39,541 bases of DNA. Origin: Mesorhizobium sp. LNHC252B00. GTDB taxonomy: Bacteria > Pseudomonadota > Alphaproteobacteria > Rhizobiales > Rhizobiaceae. Shown in pieces: positions 9,248 through 17,917 of the stretch. Position 1 is the first letter of the stretch. Every line of letters begins with the position of its first letter. The notes under the pieces are model-generated. The model saw only the letters and a list, made by a program, of their open reading frames with translations. It had not been told where the DNA came from and did no database searches. A program made the position numbers and the translations under genes. The DNA is taken from positions 194,195-233,735 of the forward strand of contig NZ_AYWO01000002.1 of NCBI RefSeq assembly GCF_000502955.1, written 5' to 3'.

Positions 9248-9268
9248 GCACAAGAAGTAGCTGGAAAC

Positions 9269-9306
9269 AAAAAAGAGGCCGGGATTGTCCCCGGCCTCTT
9301 TTTTCC
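9269..9306. terminator. Bidirectional rho-independent terminator
   Basis: A 9-base stem GAGGCCGGG / CCCGGCCTC with a short loop is flanked by A-runs on the left and T-runs on the right. It can stop transcription from the efflux operon on the plus strand and from the L,D-transpeptidase gene on the minus strand, which converge here. Confidence 0.9.
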
Positions 9307-9359
9307 GATGATCGCTCCACGGCTTCGGCACAATAGACCCGAAGGCAACGACCATCAGG

Positions 9360-9821
9360 CTACTTGACGATGTCGATGCTGGTGTTGGTCGCCCCGAAGG
9401 TTTCGACGAGCTGGTAGAAATCGGCGGCGTTGTCGGGATGCAGTCGCACGCAGCCATGCGAGGCCGGCTGGCCGAGACGCTTGATCGCATAGGTCGCATG
9501 CACCGCGTAGCCGCCGCTGAAGAAGACCGAGTGCGGCATCGGTGCGTTGTCGTATTTCTTCGAGTACCACATCTCATGCATGCGCGTCGGCTTGAACGAG
9601 CCGGTCGGCGTCACATGGGCGCGGTCGCCGGTGGAAACCTTCCAGGCGAAGGTCGGCCGGCCATCGACCGAGACCTCCATGATCTGATGCGAAAGCGAAA
9701 CGCGCGCCACTATCTTGTTGGCGGCGTGCGCCACGCCCGGCCCGGCGCCGAACAGAAGTGCGGCACCGGTCAGCACGGCAGCGGTGATGTTGATGAGCTT
9801 GGCGGCAATGGCGGTATGCAT
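9360..9821 (-). CDS. L,D-transpeptidase (YkuD domain), secreted
   Basis: A 153-residue periplasmic L,D-transpeptidase that would make 3-3 peptidoglycan cross-links or attach proteins to peptidoglycan. Residues 1-33 are a signal peptide ending GVAHA-A. The YkuD domain fills the rest and carries the catalytic signature: His108, then SHGCVRL at 121-127 with nucleophile Cys124 and Arg126. It is a minimal one-domain form with no LysM or peptidoglycan-binding module. The start at 9821 is supported by GAGGGGA upstream. It is a single gene, convergent with the efflux operon across a shared terminator. Confidence 0.93.
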   Translation of the reverse strand: MHTAIAAKLINITAAVLTGAALLFGAGPGVAHAANKIVARVSLSHQIMEVSVDGRPTFAWKVSTGDRAHVTPTGSFKPTRMHEMWYSKKYDNAPMPHSVFFSGGYAVHATYAIKRLGQPASHGCVRLHPDNAADFYQLVETFGATNTSIDIVK

Positions 9822-10176
9822 GATGAAATCCCCTCTCTATGCCGGTCCGGCCGGCTCCAATTCGATGGCTGCTTATCCCGACGTCATGTTTCCAGCAGAT
9901 TTCGCAAAATCCTCGTTTGTGTTTCGAATCTGTTTCCGCTGGTTAACAAACGCCGCACTTCGTACAGCCGAAAAGAGAGCCAGATCGGCCAGGCGCTAGC
10001 GGGGCCAGGGCCACGAACATGGGATCTGCCTCTAAACGAAAGTGCGGATTGGTGGCATACGAAAGAATAGCCGTCGATTTCGAAACCAGATTGCAACAAA
10101 GCGCGGCTTCGAGCGGCATGATCCGGATACGGGCCGCAAGCAAAGTTGACGCAACGAAAGCAGCCGGTAACGAAAC
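9822..10176. other. Gene-poor region upstream of the L,D-transpeptidase
   Basis: About 355 bases with open frames in several phases, none with a convincing start site or recognisable protein. The left part must hold the leftward promoter of the transpeptidase gene, but I see no clear -35/-10 pair. Confidence 0.4.
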
Positions 10177-10551
10177 ATGGGAACGAAATCGAACGCTCTG
10201 CCCTGGCTTCTCAGGATCGGCATCGCGGCAATGGTCATCGGCGGCATCGGCACGGGTGCCGGCACCCCGCTGGCTAGACTCGGTGCGATGAATTCAGGCG
10301 AGATTTCGACATTGCATGCCGCACTGTTTTTCGCCTCGGTCTGGATTGTTTCCAGCCTGCGCATTGTTCGGCTCAAGGCCCTCTGGCGGGTCGGTCTTAG
10401 GCTGACGGGTTTGCGCGGCCCCTCCGGCAACTTGCTGCCGAGAGGACCGAAGGCCCGCGCCGCGACGGGGGGTTCCGGGCGGCGCGGGCACTTCGGGGGT
10501 GTCCTGAAGCGATCCGCAATACATTTCAATTTTGGGAAACTGCTACGATGA
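10177..10551 (+). CDS. Hypothetical membrane protein (doubtful)
   Basis: An open frame of 124 codons. Residues 8-32 and about 43-62 are hydrophobic and could span the membrane, but the last 55 residues are Arg/Gly-rich and look like non-coding translation. There is no strong ribosome site. Its stop codon overlaps the start of the next small ORF (ATGA), the only support that the pair is genuinely translated. Not recognised. Confidence 0.3.
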   Translation: MGTKSNALPWLLRIGIAAMVIGGIGTGAGTPLARLGAMNSGEISTLHAALFFASVWIVSSLRIVRLKALWRVGLRLTGLRGPSGNLLPRGPKARAATGGSGRRGHFGGVLKRSAIHFNFGKLLR

Positions 10552-10715
10552 ACACGAAATTTGCCGCTTCGGTGCTGTCCGCACTGCTCTACGCACAGGG
10601 TCTGCTCGGCTTTGCCGGGCTTGCCACCGTGCTCCTGAGGGACCGCGCCCATGCCAGTGAGCTCACCATGGGCGGCGACATGCCGGTGGGCCCATCACTT
10701 CTGCTGGTACGCTGA
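10548..10715 (+). CDS. Small hypothetical protein with N-terminal signal or membrane helix
   Basis: A 55-residue frame beginning MNTKFAASVLSALLYAQGL. The first 28 residues are hydrophobic after a single lysine, and the following AHA-SE could be a signal-peptidase site, leaving a tail of about 18 residues. The start overlaps the stop of the preceding frame by 4 bases (ATGA). No family recognised. Confidence 0.35.
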   Translation: MNTKFAASVLSALLYAQGLLGFAGLATVLLRDRAHASELTMGGDMPVGPSLLLVR

Positions 10716-10787
10716 GCGCCGGGAGCATCGGGCCCAGAGATGGAAAATCCGATGCCCGACAAAAGAGCGAGCGTCAGCGCCCGGCAG

Positions 10788-11489
10788 TCAGTCGGCGAAT
10801 TGCCGCGGCGGATCGAACCGGTAACCGGCGCCGCGTATGGTGGTAATGGTTTCGGTATCGAGCTTGCGGCGCAGCCGCACGATGCGCGAATCGATCGAGC
10901 GATCGAACGCGTCGGCGTTTTCTGCCGGCGCTGCGGCGATGATATCGTCGCGCGTCAGCACCTTGCGCGGACTGGCCAGGAACAGCCGGAGCAGCGCCAC
11001 CTGACCCGGCGAGAGCTGTTCTTCCGTGCCGGAGCGATGCATGACCATGGCCGACCTCAGATCGACGGTCGCGTTCTCCAGCACGATCAGTTCCGGGGTG
11101 CCCCTGCCGCGTCGCGAAAGCAGGCCGCCAACACGGGCGGCGAGCTCCCTGACATTGAGCGGGCTCTCGACGACGTCGGCCGCCCCAAGCTCCAGCGCCA
11201 GTACCTTGTCGACAAGATCGGCCGGCCGGCAGATCAGGATGAAATCCGGTCCGCCCTCGCCGCCCCCGCCTTGGCCGCCATAACGCCGAAGCAGGTCCCG
11301 CCCCTCGGCCTGGCTGAGACTGTCGCCGACGACGACGACGTCGATGCCCTTTCCCGACAGCAGCGATTCGGCCTCCCAGGGCTGGCGCGCCTGATGCACA
11401 TCATGTCCGCGCCGCTCGAGATGGTCGGCGAGCTCGGTCGCGATCACTTCGGCAACGGAGACAAGCGCGATGTTCGATCGTGCGGCCAT
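10788..11489 (-). CDS. OmpR-family response regulator with degenerate receiver
   Basis: A 233-residue regulator: N-terminal CheY-like fold (about 5-125) and a C-terminal winged-helix OmpR/PhoB DNA-binding domain (about 135-230, ending RGAGYRFDPP). The phosphorylation chemistry is missing. The acidic pair after the first strand is Ser11-Val12, the phospho-acceptor position is Gly55 (VVVVGDS, with Asp56 one residue late), and the conserved lysine is Ser109. It therefore probably works without phosphorylation, as an atypical or constitutive regulator, or is controlled by another signal. It is divergent from an intact response regulator and hybrid kinase, suggesting it modulates that system or the shared promoter region. 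Confidence 0.88.
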   Translation of the reverse strand: MAARSNIALVSVAEVIATELADHLERRGHDVHQARQPWEAESLLSGKGIDVVVVGDSLSQAEGRDLLRRYGGQGGGGEGGPDFILICRPADLVDKVLALELGAADVVESPLNVRELAARVGGLLSRRGRGTPELIVLENATVDLRSAMVMHRSGTEEQLSPGQVALLRLFLASPRKVLTRDDIIAAAPAENADAFDRSIDSRIVRLRRKLDTETITTIRGAGYRFDPPRQFAD

Positions 11490-11551
11490 GTTTTCAAACC
11501 GTTCCCTGGCAACCGGATATGAGTGCTGGACATCATGTTTATACCCAATCT

Positions 11552-11569
11552 ACTTTCCACTGAAAGTGG
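11552..11569. promoter_or_regulatory. Nested inverted repeat in front of the response regulator
   Basis: Two overlapping perfect palindromes: ACTTTC-CACT-GAAAGT (11552-11567) and CCACT-GAA-AGTGG (11557-11569). They lie between the divergent regulator genes, just before the likely GTG start at 11583. This could be an operator for either regulator, or a leader hairpin that partly masks the GGGAG ribosome site at 11568-11572. Confidence 0.45.
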
Positions 11570-11582
11570 GAGCGAAAACATC

Positions 11583-12308
11583 GTGCGGGCAAGAATTGTC
11601 ATCGTCGAGGATGAGCCCGACTTGAGGGATGCGGTCGCCGAATATCTTGGCGCCGCGGGCTATGACGTGGTCACCGCCGAAAGCGCTGCCGCCGCACGCA
11701 GCCTCGTTGAAACGCAGTCGTTCCATCTCGCCATCCTCGACATCGCCATGCCCGGCGAGGACGGCCTCTCGCTCGGCCGCTGGCTGCGCTCGAAACTGCC
11801 GATCGGCATCATCTACGCGACCGCCGCCGGCACCGCGCTCGACCGTATCGTCGGGCTGGAACTCGGCGCCGACGACTACATCGTCAAACCCTACGAATTG
11901 CGCGAAGTGCTGGCGAGGGTCCGCAGCGTGTTGCGCCGGGTTCCCCAGCCGCAGGAGCTTCAGGACAAGAAGGCCAGGACGGATCGTCGTTCCGTTGCAT
12001 TCGGCCCTTTCCAGGCCGATCTCGACGGCAGGCTGGTCACCGGCGCCAACGGCACGGTGGTCGACATGGCCAAAAGCGAATTCGACGTGCTGGAGGTTTT
12101 CCTGACCCGCGCCAACCGGCTGCTGACCCGCGCCGCGATCTCCGAGGCGATCGGCTTCACCGAAGATCCGGATTCATCGCGCGCGGTCGACATTCGCATC
12201 ATGCGGCTGCGCAAGAAGATCGAGACCGATCCGGCCAACCCGAAATTCCTGCGCACGGTGCGCGGAGAGGGTTATATCTTCTCGCTGCCGACCGGCGACG
12301 GCAACTGA
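11583..12308 (+). CDS. OmpR/PhoB-family response regulator, intact receiver
   Basis: A 241-residue DNA-binding response regulator. The receiver has the acidic pair in IVIVEDEPDL, the phospho-acceptor Asp in LAILDIAMPGEDG, and the lysine in ADDYIVKPYEL. The C-terminal winged helix ends VRGEGYIFSLP. I prefer the GTG at 11583 because it opens directly on the receiver fold and follows GGGAG (11568-11572); the frame extends upstream to ATGs at 11535 and 11523. It is followed 35-80 bases later by a hybrid histidine kinase, its probable partner. Target genes are not apparent. Confidence 0.9.
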   Translation: MRARIVIVEDEPDLRDAVAEYLGAAGYDVVTAESAAAARSLVETQSFHLAILDIAMPGEDGLSLGRWLRSKLPIGIIYATAAGTALDRIVGLELGADDYIVKPYELREVLARVRSVLRRVPQPQELQDKKARTDRRSVAFGPFQADLDGRLVTGANGTVVDMAKSEFDVLEVFLTRANRLLTRAAISEAIGFTEDPDSSRAVDIRIMRLRKKIETDPANPKFLRTVRGEGYIFSLPTGDGN

Positions 12309-12387
12309 GCTCCGAGGCCAGTGGGGTTCGGATTCGCAGCTGTTGCTCGCTGATCGAATTGGCACGGTTCCGGAATGGCGGCAGAAG

Positions 12388-14475
12388 ATGATCGCTGAAG
12401 CAGCAAGCACGGATATGCAGGGGTTCAGGCAGGGCGCGGCAATGGCGGCAGTCCGCGTCGTTCGCCGACTGCGTGAGGCCGGAGACTGGCAGCGCGAGAT
12501 GGACGGCATCCTGGAAACGCTCTGCCGGGCGATAGATTGCCAGCGTGGCATCCTGTTTCGCTTGCGCGAGCTGCCTGGCCAGGGTTTCGCCCAGTCCGTC
12601 GCCGCCTACTGGATCGACCCTCTCTTTGGTGGCGAACTGGCGTCGCCGACCGTCATCGTGCAGTCGATCGTCAATTCGGATCCGCTGCTGGAGCGACTGG
12701 CCGAGGACGAACGGCAAGGCAAGATCTTCGCCGGGCATACGCGCGATCTCGAGGGCTTTCTGAGAGCCGATTTCGAAAAGCAGAACATCAAGTCTTTCCT
12801 GTCGGTGTCGGTCTTCGCGCACGGCCATCTGTGGGGCACGCTGGCGGTCAACGATTGCGTCAACGAGCGTAAATGGACCGATGAGGAAGAGGCGACGCTG
12901 CACATCATCGCGCTCGCCATCGGAGACGCCATCGAACGCTCGCCCTCCGAAGCCCATGCCAGCGAGGTCATCCGCCGCACCATGCTGCAGGCCTCCCTCG
13001 ATGCCATCGTCGTCATCGACGAGACCGGCTCGATCATCGAATTCAATCCGGCCGCCGAGAAGATGTTCGGCTTCCAGCGCAGCGACATCCTCGGCAAGGA
13101 CTTGCTCGATACCATCGTGCCTATCTACTACCGAAAGGGCTATGCTTCGGGGGCCGAATACATGACCGGCCGCGGCGCGCCAATGGTCGGCCAACGGCTT
13201 GAGACGGTGACCCAGAACTCAGCCGGCGAAGTGTTCCCGATCGAGCTGACGGCGACCGAGATGCGGGTCGCCGACCGTCGCCTGATTTTCGGCTCCATCC
13301 GCGACCTGCGCGATAAATTGCGCGCCGAGGAGGAGATCGGCCGTCAGCGCGAGAAGCTGCACCAGAACGAAAAGATGGCGGCGATGGGTTCGTTGCTGGC
13401 CGGCGTGTCGCACGAGCTCAACAACCCTTTGGCCGTGGTGGTGGCGCAATCGACGCTGCTGCACGAATTCGCCTCCGATCCGCAGACCAAGGTGCGCGCC
13501 GAGAAAGTACGTGCCGCCGCCGAGCGCTGCGGCCGCATCGTCAAGAGCTTCCTGTCGATGGTCCGGCTTCATCCCGCGGCACAAGCCGAGACCGACCTCA
13601 ACCAGGTGATCCGGGCGGCGCTGGAAGTGACCGCCTATGGCGCGCGCTCAAGCGGCATCATCATCGACACCGACTTCGCCGCCGGCCCGCTGCTGGCCAT
13701 GGCCGACGCCGACCATGTGACGCAGGTGGCCGCCAATTTCCTTATCAACAGCCAGCATGCCTTGGCTGGCATTGCCGGCGATCGGCTGATCAAGGTGAGG
13801 ACGTTCCGCAGCGACCGGGGTCATCCCTGCTTCTCGGTCGAAGACAATGGGCCCGGCGTGCCGGAAGCGATCCGCAGCCGCATTTTCGAATCTTATTTCA
13901 CCACCAAGCCGGTTGGCGTCGGCACGGGCATCGGCCTGTCGATCTCGAAATCCATCATCGAGCGGCACAATGGCAATGTCTGGTTCGAGGAAGTGATCCC
14001 GAGAGGCGCGCGTTTCGTCGTCCAGTTGCCGGCCATTGTGGCCGGCCTCGCCACTACAGGCGACAACCAGCCGCGATCCAGCGGCCTGCGCCATGCCCTG
14101 ATCATCGACGATGAGCCGGATGTCGCCGGCTCGCTCTCCGATATTCTCGAACTGATGGGCATCAAGTCGCGGATCGTTCCAGTCTGGGAATCGGGTGCGG
14201 CCACCTTGAGCGGCCACATGCCGCCTGACATCGTCTTTTCGGACCTGCGCATGCCCGGCATCAGCGGCATATCGATCTATCGCGAGTTGCTTGCCGAAAA
14301 GACTGACCTGGCACGGCGTTTCGTGCTGGTCACCGGCGACCTTATCGGCGCGAAAGCCGAAATCGAGGCCTTGCCGGCACATCAGCGGCCGGAGATCCTC
14401 GAAAAGCCATTCAGCACGCTGGATGTGCGCAGCGTACTGTCGGCCATTGCCGAGCAGGCGATGACAAAAGGATAA
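12388..14475 (+). CDS. Hybrid sensor histidine kinase (GAF-PAS-HisKA-HATPase-REC)
   Basis: A soluble hybrid kinase of about 695 residues with no membrane segment. Domain order: GAF (about 20-175, ETLCRAIDCQRGILFRL), PAS (about 180-300, DAIVVIDETGSIIEFNPAAE), dimerisation/phospho-acceptor helix with His342 in GVSHELNNPLAVV, HATPase domain (VEDNGPGVPEAIR, GTGIGLSISKSI), and a C-terminal receiver with Asp619 in IVFSDLRMPG. The architecture implies an intracellular signal and an internal phosphorelay, perhaps to the upstream regulator. The start is uncertain: a TTG at 12343 would add 15 residues; the ATG at 12388 is chosen as the first standard codon. Confidence 0.9.
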   Translation: MIAEAASTDMQGFRQGAAMAAVRVVRRLREAGDWQREMDGILETLCRAIDCQRGILFRLRELPGQGFAQSVAAYWIDPLFGGELASPTVIVQSIVNSDPLLERLAEDERQGKIFAGHTRDLEGFLRADFEKQNIKSFLSVSVFAHGHLWGTLAVNDCVNERKWTDEEEATLHIIALAIGDAIERSPSEAHASEVIRRTMLQASLDAIVVIDETGSIIEFNPAAEKMFGFQRSDILGKDLLDTIVPIYYRKGYASGAEYMTGRGAPMVGQRLETVTQNSAGEVFPIELTATEMRVADRRLIFGSIRDLRDKLRAEEEIGRQREKLHQNEKMAAMGSLLAGVSHELNNPLAVVVAQSTLLHEFASDPQTKVRAEKVRAAAERCGRIVKSFLSMVRLHPAAQAETDLNQVIRAALEVTAYGARSSGIIIDTDFAAGPLLAMADADHVTQVAANFLINSQHALAGIAGDRLIKVRTFRSDRGHPCFSVEDNGPGVPEAIRSRIFESYFTTKPVGVGTGIGLSISKSIIERHNGNVWFEEVIPRGARFVVQLPAIVAGLATTGDNQPRSSGLRHALIIDDEPDVAGSLSDILELMGIKSRIVPVWESGAATLSGHMPPDIVFSDLRMPGISGISIYRELLAEKTDLARRFVLVTGDLIGAKAEIEALPAHQRPEILEKPFSTLDVRSVLSAIAEQAMTKG

Positions 14476-14537
14476 AAAGGGGCCCCCGACTTGCGGCGGG
14501 AGCCGAAGGGAGCGCTGAGGAGCGCTCGGGGAGGTCA

Positions 14538-14580
14538 GAGCATGATCCCCAAACGGGAACCTGTTTCGGAATCATGCTTC
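14538..14580. repeat. GCATGAT palindromic intergenic repeat
   Basis: GAGCATGATCC at the left and AATCATGCTTC at the right form an inverted repeat of about 43 bases with inner GAAACAGG-like arms. It belongs to the same loose family as the elements at 28756-28794 and 37752-37821. Confidence 0.6.
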
Positions 14581-14588
14581 GACAGAAA

Positions 14589-14999
14589 TCAGAAAATGTT
14601 CGGCGTGTCGGTCAATGGCGCCGCGTTGGCGATCATGCGGATCGCGCGGGTCTTGTGCACTCCGGACTGCTCGGCGATGGCGCGGAGGCAATCGATGCTC
14701 TCGGCGCCCCAGGCTTGGCCCTTGCAGGCGAAGTCGGTCACCGGGATCGGCAGACGTGCGGTCTTGGTCGTCGTCTGCGCGCCCTCGATCAGGTTGGCCG
14801 GCGGGTTTAACGAAGCGAAGGCTGGCCCGATTGTCGGCGTGAACGCCATGCCGACGAAGGCGCAAGCAGCCAGCACCATGAACATCGCCATGGGATGGTC
14901 GCTGGCCCGCTGGCGCAGCGCCAGTTTCGGACGGCGGTCATTGCGCTCTGGAGCCTGGAGGCGGCGTCCGCCGCGGATCGTCTGGATTTTCGCATACAT
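14589..14999 (-). CDS. Conserved-looking hypothetical membrane-anchored protein
   Basis: A 136-residue protein, not recognised. A basic N-terminus (about 1-33) is followed by one hydrophobic segment (MAMFMVLAACAFVGMAFTP, about 37-56), then a periplasmic-looking domain with two cysteines in the pattern DFACKGQAWGAESIDCLRAI, which could form a disulfide. The start at 14999 is set by a strong AAGGGGAAGG site; in-frame codons reach further upstream without such a site. It stands alone, convergent with the hybrid kinase. Confidence 0.75.
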   Translation of the reverse strand: MYAKIQTIRGGRRLQAPERNDRRPKLALRQRASDHPMAMFMVLAACAFVGMAFTPTIGPAFASLNPPANLIEGAQTTTKTARLPIPVTDFACKGQAWGAESIDCLRAIAEQSGVHKTRAIRMIANAAPLTDTPNIF

Positions 15000-15398
15000 T
15001 GCCTTCCCCTTCGCTGAGTTTCTTTTTTGGTGATGAAACGAACTTAGCCGCGCTTTGTAACAAGGCAAGGTGGACGCAAGACCAGCAATGTAACGAGTTT
15101 GAAACGGCATTTCGGGCAAAACCGGGCAAAGTCGGGCACTCATCCGCCCCATTCCGACAGCGACTTTCGACCGATTCCAGCCGATTCCTCTGAAAAGCGC
15201 CCTCGTGCTCCGCTCCGATGGTTCACGAAGTCCGGTCCAGACCGCGCCCTGAAACCCCGACTAACACCCGGATTCTTCGGGACTTTCCGGGCCGCCAGCA
15301 GCGCGGATTTTGCCGCCGGAGGCCTCGCGGATTCTGCTGGGAATCCAGCCCGTTTTGCACAAACCATTGCATTTCAATGCAAAATATGCTTGTATTGA
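15000..15398. other. Non-coding stretch up to the oxygenase breakpoint
   Basis: About 400 bases. The first part must hold the leftward promoter of the gene ending at 14589. Short direct repeats such as CGGGCAAA (about 15113, 15123) are visible, and ATTGCATTTCAATGCAAAAT (around 15366-15385) contains a small palindrome. None of the three plus frames encodes the missing N-terminus of the downstream oxygenase. Confidence 0.5.
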
Positions 15399-16418
15399 AC
15401 AAGTATTGAGCGTGCCCTGATCGTGCGCGGCAAGGATGGCGTCGTGCGCGGTTTCAACAATATGTGCCGCCACCGCGGCAGCCGCGTCGTCGCCGAAAGC
15501 CAAGGCAATTGCAAGAATGCGCTGGTCTGCCCGTTCCATGGCTGGGTCTACAATCTCGACGGCACGCTGCGCGGTGCCGCACGCCCGCGCTCCTTCCCCG
15601 ACCTCGACAAGACCGAATTCGGCCTCATGCCGCTCGATCTGGAAGTCTGGATGGGCTTCATCTTCATCCGTTTCCGCAATGGCGGGCCGCAGCCCTCGGT
15701 TGCCGAACTGATGAAGCCGATCGAGCCCGAATTCGCGCACTACAGCGCCGCCGACATGGTGCCCTCCTGGGGCATCTGGACGCAGAAGAGCCCGGTCAAC
15801 TGGAAGTCGGTACGCGATGTCGACAATGAAGGCTATCACGTCGCCATGGCGCATCCTGCGTTGCAGGACCTCTATGGCGCCACCTATTTCGACGAGCCCT
15901 TCATCAACGGCGTGTCGCGCTCATTCGCCACTTACAACCCGCATGCCGGGCGGCGCTGGAGCGTCAAGAACTACGTCAAGATCGCGCCGGAGCCGGCGCA
16001 TCTGCCCGACTACCTGAAGAAGGCCTGGGTCTATTATGGCATCTTCCCCAACGCGGTCATTTCGATGATGCCGGAATCGGTGCAGTTCTATCAGGAGTTT
16101 CCGCTGTCGACGGGCGAGACGCTGCTGCGCGGCGCCGTCTACCGCTACCGCGACGAAAGCCGCAAGCAGGCCGCCGCCCGCTACCTCTCTTTCCGCATCG
16201 ACCGCGACACCATGTCGGAAGATGTGCAACTCTCGGTGTGGTCGAACGAATCCATGCTGTCCGAAGCCTTCGAGGGTTTTTATCTCTCCGACCTCGAATA
16301 CGGCGTGCGCACCCACCACGACCATCTGCGCAAGATGCTGCCGGTGCTGGGCTTGGAGACCGCGCCCGAGGAGAAGGACATGTGGAATTTGAATGACGCG
16401 CTGAGGTCGAGGTCGTAA
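15399..16418 (+). pseudogene. Rieske-type ring-hydroxylating oxygenase, 5'-truncated
   Basis: The frame opens at 15399 directly after a stop codon and the protein begins in the middle of the Rieske domain (ALIVRGKDGVVRGFNN), so roughly 70-90 N-terminal residues of a normal alpha subunit are absent. From the GTG at 15423 there are 331 residues: Rieske ligands Cys15-His17 and Cys36-His39 (MCRHRG, CPFHGW), then the catalytic domain with NEGYHVAMAHP (His139, His144). The rest looks intact and free of frameshifts. Without the first Rieske strands it is unlikely to fold normally. The family covers aromatic dioxygenases and the demethylases/monooxygenases of betaine, stachydrine and carnitine; neighbouring genes favour the amine group. 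Confidence 0.8.
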
Positions 16419-16437
16419 GGGCAGACGACGATGAGCG

Positions 16438-16467
16438 CTCCTCTCCCTGTAGAACGGGAGAGGGGAG
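16438..16467. terminator. Hairpin between convergent genes
   Basis: CTCTCCC (16441-16447) pairs with GGGAGAG (16456-16462) around an 8-base loop, with further CTC/GAG pairing outside. It lies between the convergent oxygenase remnant and the amine oxidase. There is no clear T-run, so termination is only probable. Confidence 0.4.
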
Positions 16468-16606
16468 CTATCCCCATCAAGCACATGTTGATCAGCGGCC
16501 GGACCAGCAGGCCGAGCTCATGCGAGCTCCTGCGACCGCTATCGGTGACCGAAACCAACGATTTCGGCGCCGACGACACCCCGGTCGGGACCTCGATCCG
16601 CCTCGC

Positions 16607-17917
16607 CTACGATCCCGAGGCTTTGGTAGCGATTTCCGACTGAAGCTCGGCGATCACCCTTCGCGCAGCGATCCGTCCGGCAATGATGGCGCCTTCGACA
16701 TAGCCCGGAAATGACGGCGACAGTTCCGAACTGGCGAAATGCACGGGTGGCGCGCCGGCCAGGATGATGCGCTCGGCGTCGGTCGCATCCATGTCGACGA
16801 TGAGGTCGCTGTAGCCGCCGACGCCGCCGAGGTCGTCGAACCAGTATCGGACGGCAAGGCCGATCCACTTTGCAGCTTCCGGACCGAGCGCTGCAACGAG
16901 ACGCGCCGCAATTCTGGTGCGGAGGCCTTCCTGTCCAAAGCCACGCCATTCGATGGCCGATGGACCGCCGATGAAAACCGCCAGCGCCGGATGATCGTCA
17001 TCCTTGCTGGCGTCGCAGGCAAACAAACCTGGCTGGTCACGCCACATCACCATGCCGCTCAGGCCCTTGGCTCGCCAGAAGGTGGTGGGATAGCGCAGCA
17101 GCATCTTGATCACCGTCCCGCTGCGCCAGACGCCAAGTGCTTTCTCCAGAGCCGCCGGCAGTGGCGGCGAATAATCTATCCTCGAGGCCATGACCGGCGG
17201 CACGGCGACGAGCAGACAACGAGCCTCTATCGAACCCGCGCTGGTATGGGTGGACACGCCATTTGCGCCTTGCTCGATGCGCGTGACATGCGCGCCAAGC
17301 CGCACCCGGGCGCCCAGTTCTTGAGCCAAATCCTCCGCCAGCGAATGCATGGTCTCTGCGAGAAAATATTGCAGCTCCGACACCTCGTTGGTGATACGGC
17401 GATCATTGTCGATGAGATGCCAAAGCGGCAGCTTCTCCAGCGCCTGGCACCACAGACCTTCGATCATTGAGCGAAACGCTGCCTTGGCGTCCTTGGGGTC
17501 GTCCTGGCGATCGAGCCAGGCGGCGACTGACAAGCCGGCGATATCAGTATCACCAGGCGCGATCGCGTTCATGCGATCGCGGATCGCCATCGAGCCGACA
17601 TAGGTTCGTTCCGCCTCCCCCGCAGACATAGCCGGCTGGGCGACGAATTCGCCGTCTACATAGGTCTCGACCAGCGTCTTGCCGTGCTCCTCGACCAACG
17701 CCATCAGCGCCGGCATATCCTCGCACAGGAACTGACCGCCGCTGTCGACACGCTCGCCGTCGCCGATCGCCATGGACTCGACCCGCCCGCCGACGCGATC
17801 GCGGGCTTCGAGCAGAACGAAATCGATGCCGGCTGCCTTGAGCGCAAGCGCTGCCGACAGGCCGGTGAAGCCGGCGCCGACGATGACGACATCGGTTCTT
17901 TCCTGTTCGCTCTTCAA
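16607..17917 (-). CDS. Flavin-containing amine oxidase (monoamine-oxidase family)
   Basis: A 436-residue FAD-dependent amine oxidoreductase that would oxidise a primary or secondary amine to the imine/aldehyde. The N-terminal dinucleotide-binding motif is VVIVGAGFTGLSAALAL (about 10-26), followed by LLEARDRVGGRVES, and the C-terminus has the FAD-binding block IILAGAPPVHF...PGYVEGAIIAGRIAA. No signal peptide, so cytoplasmic. Translation starts at a TTG that overlaps the stop codon of the preceding 82-residue gene (TTGA), giving obligate coupling. With the BetI-like regulator upstream it forms a three-gene operon; the amine substrate is unknown. Confidence 0.88.
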   Translation of the reverse strand: MKSEQERTDVVIVGAGFTGLSAALALKAAGIDFVLLEARDRVGGRVESMAIGDGERVDSGGQFLCEDMPALMALVEEHGKTLVETYVDGEFVAQPAMSAGEAERTYVGSMAIRDRMNAIAPGDTDIAGLSVAAWLDRQDDPKDAKAAFRSMIEGLWCQALEKLPLWHLIDNDRRITNEVSELQYFLAETMHSLAEDLAQELGARVRLGAHVTRIEQGANGVSTHTSAGSIEARCLLVAVPPVMASRIDYSPPLPAALEKALGVWRSGTVIKMLLRYPTTFWRAKGLSGMVMWRDQPGLFACDASKDDDHPALAVFIGGPSAIEWRGFGQEGLRTRIAARLVAALGPEAAKWIGLAVRYWFDDLGGVGGYSDLIVDMDATDAERIILAGAPPVHFASSELSPSFPGYVEGAIIAGRIAARRVIAELQSEIATKASGS

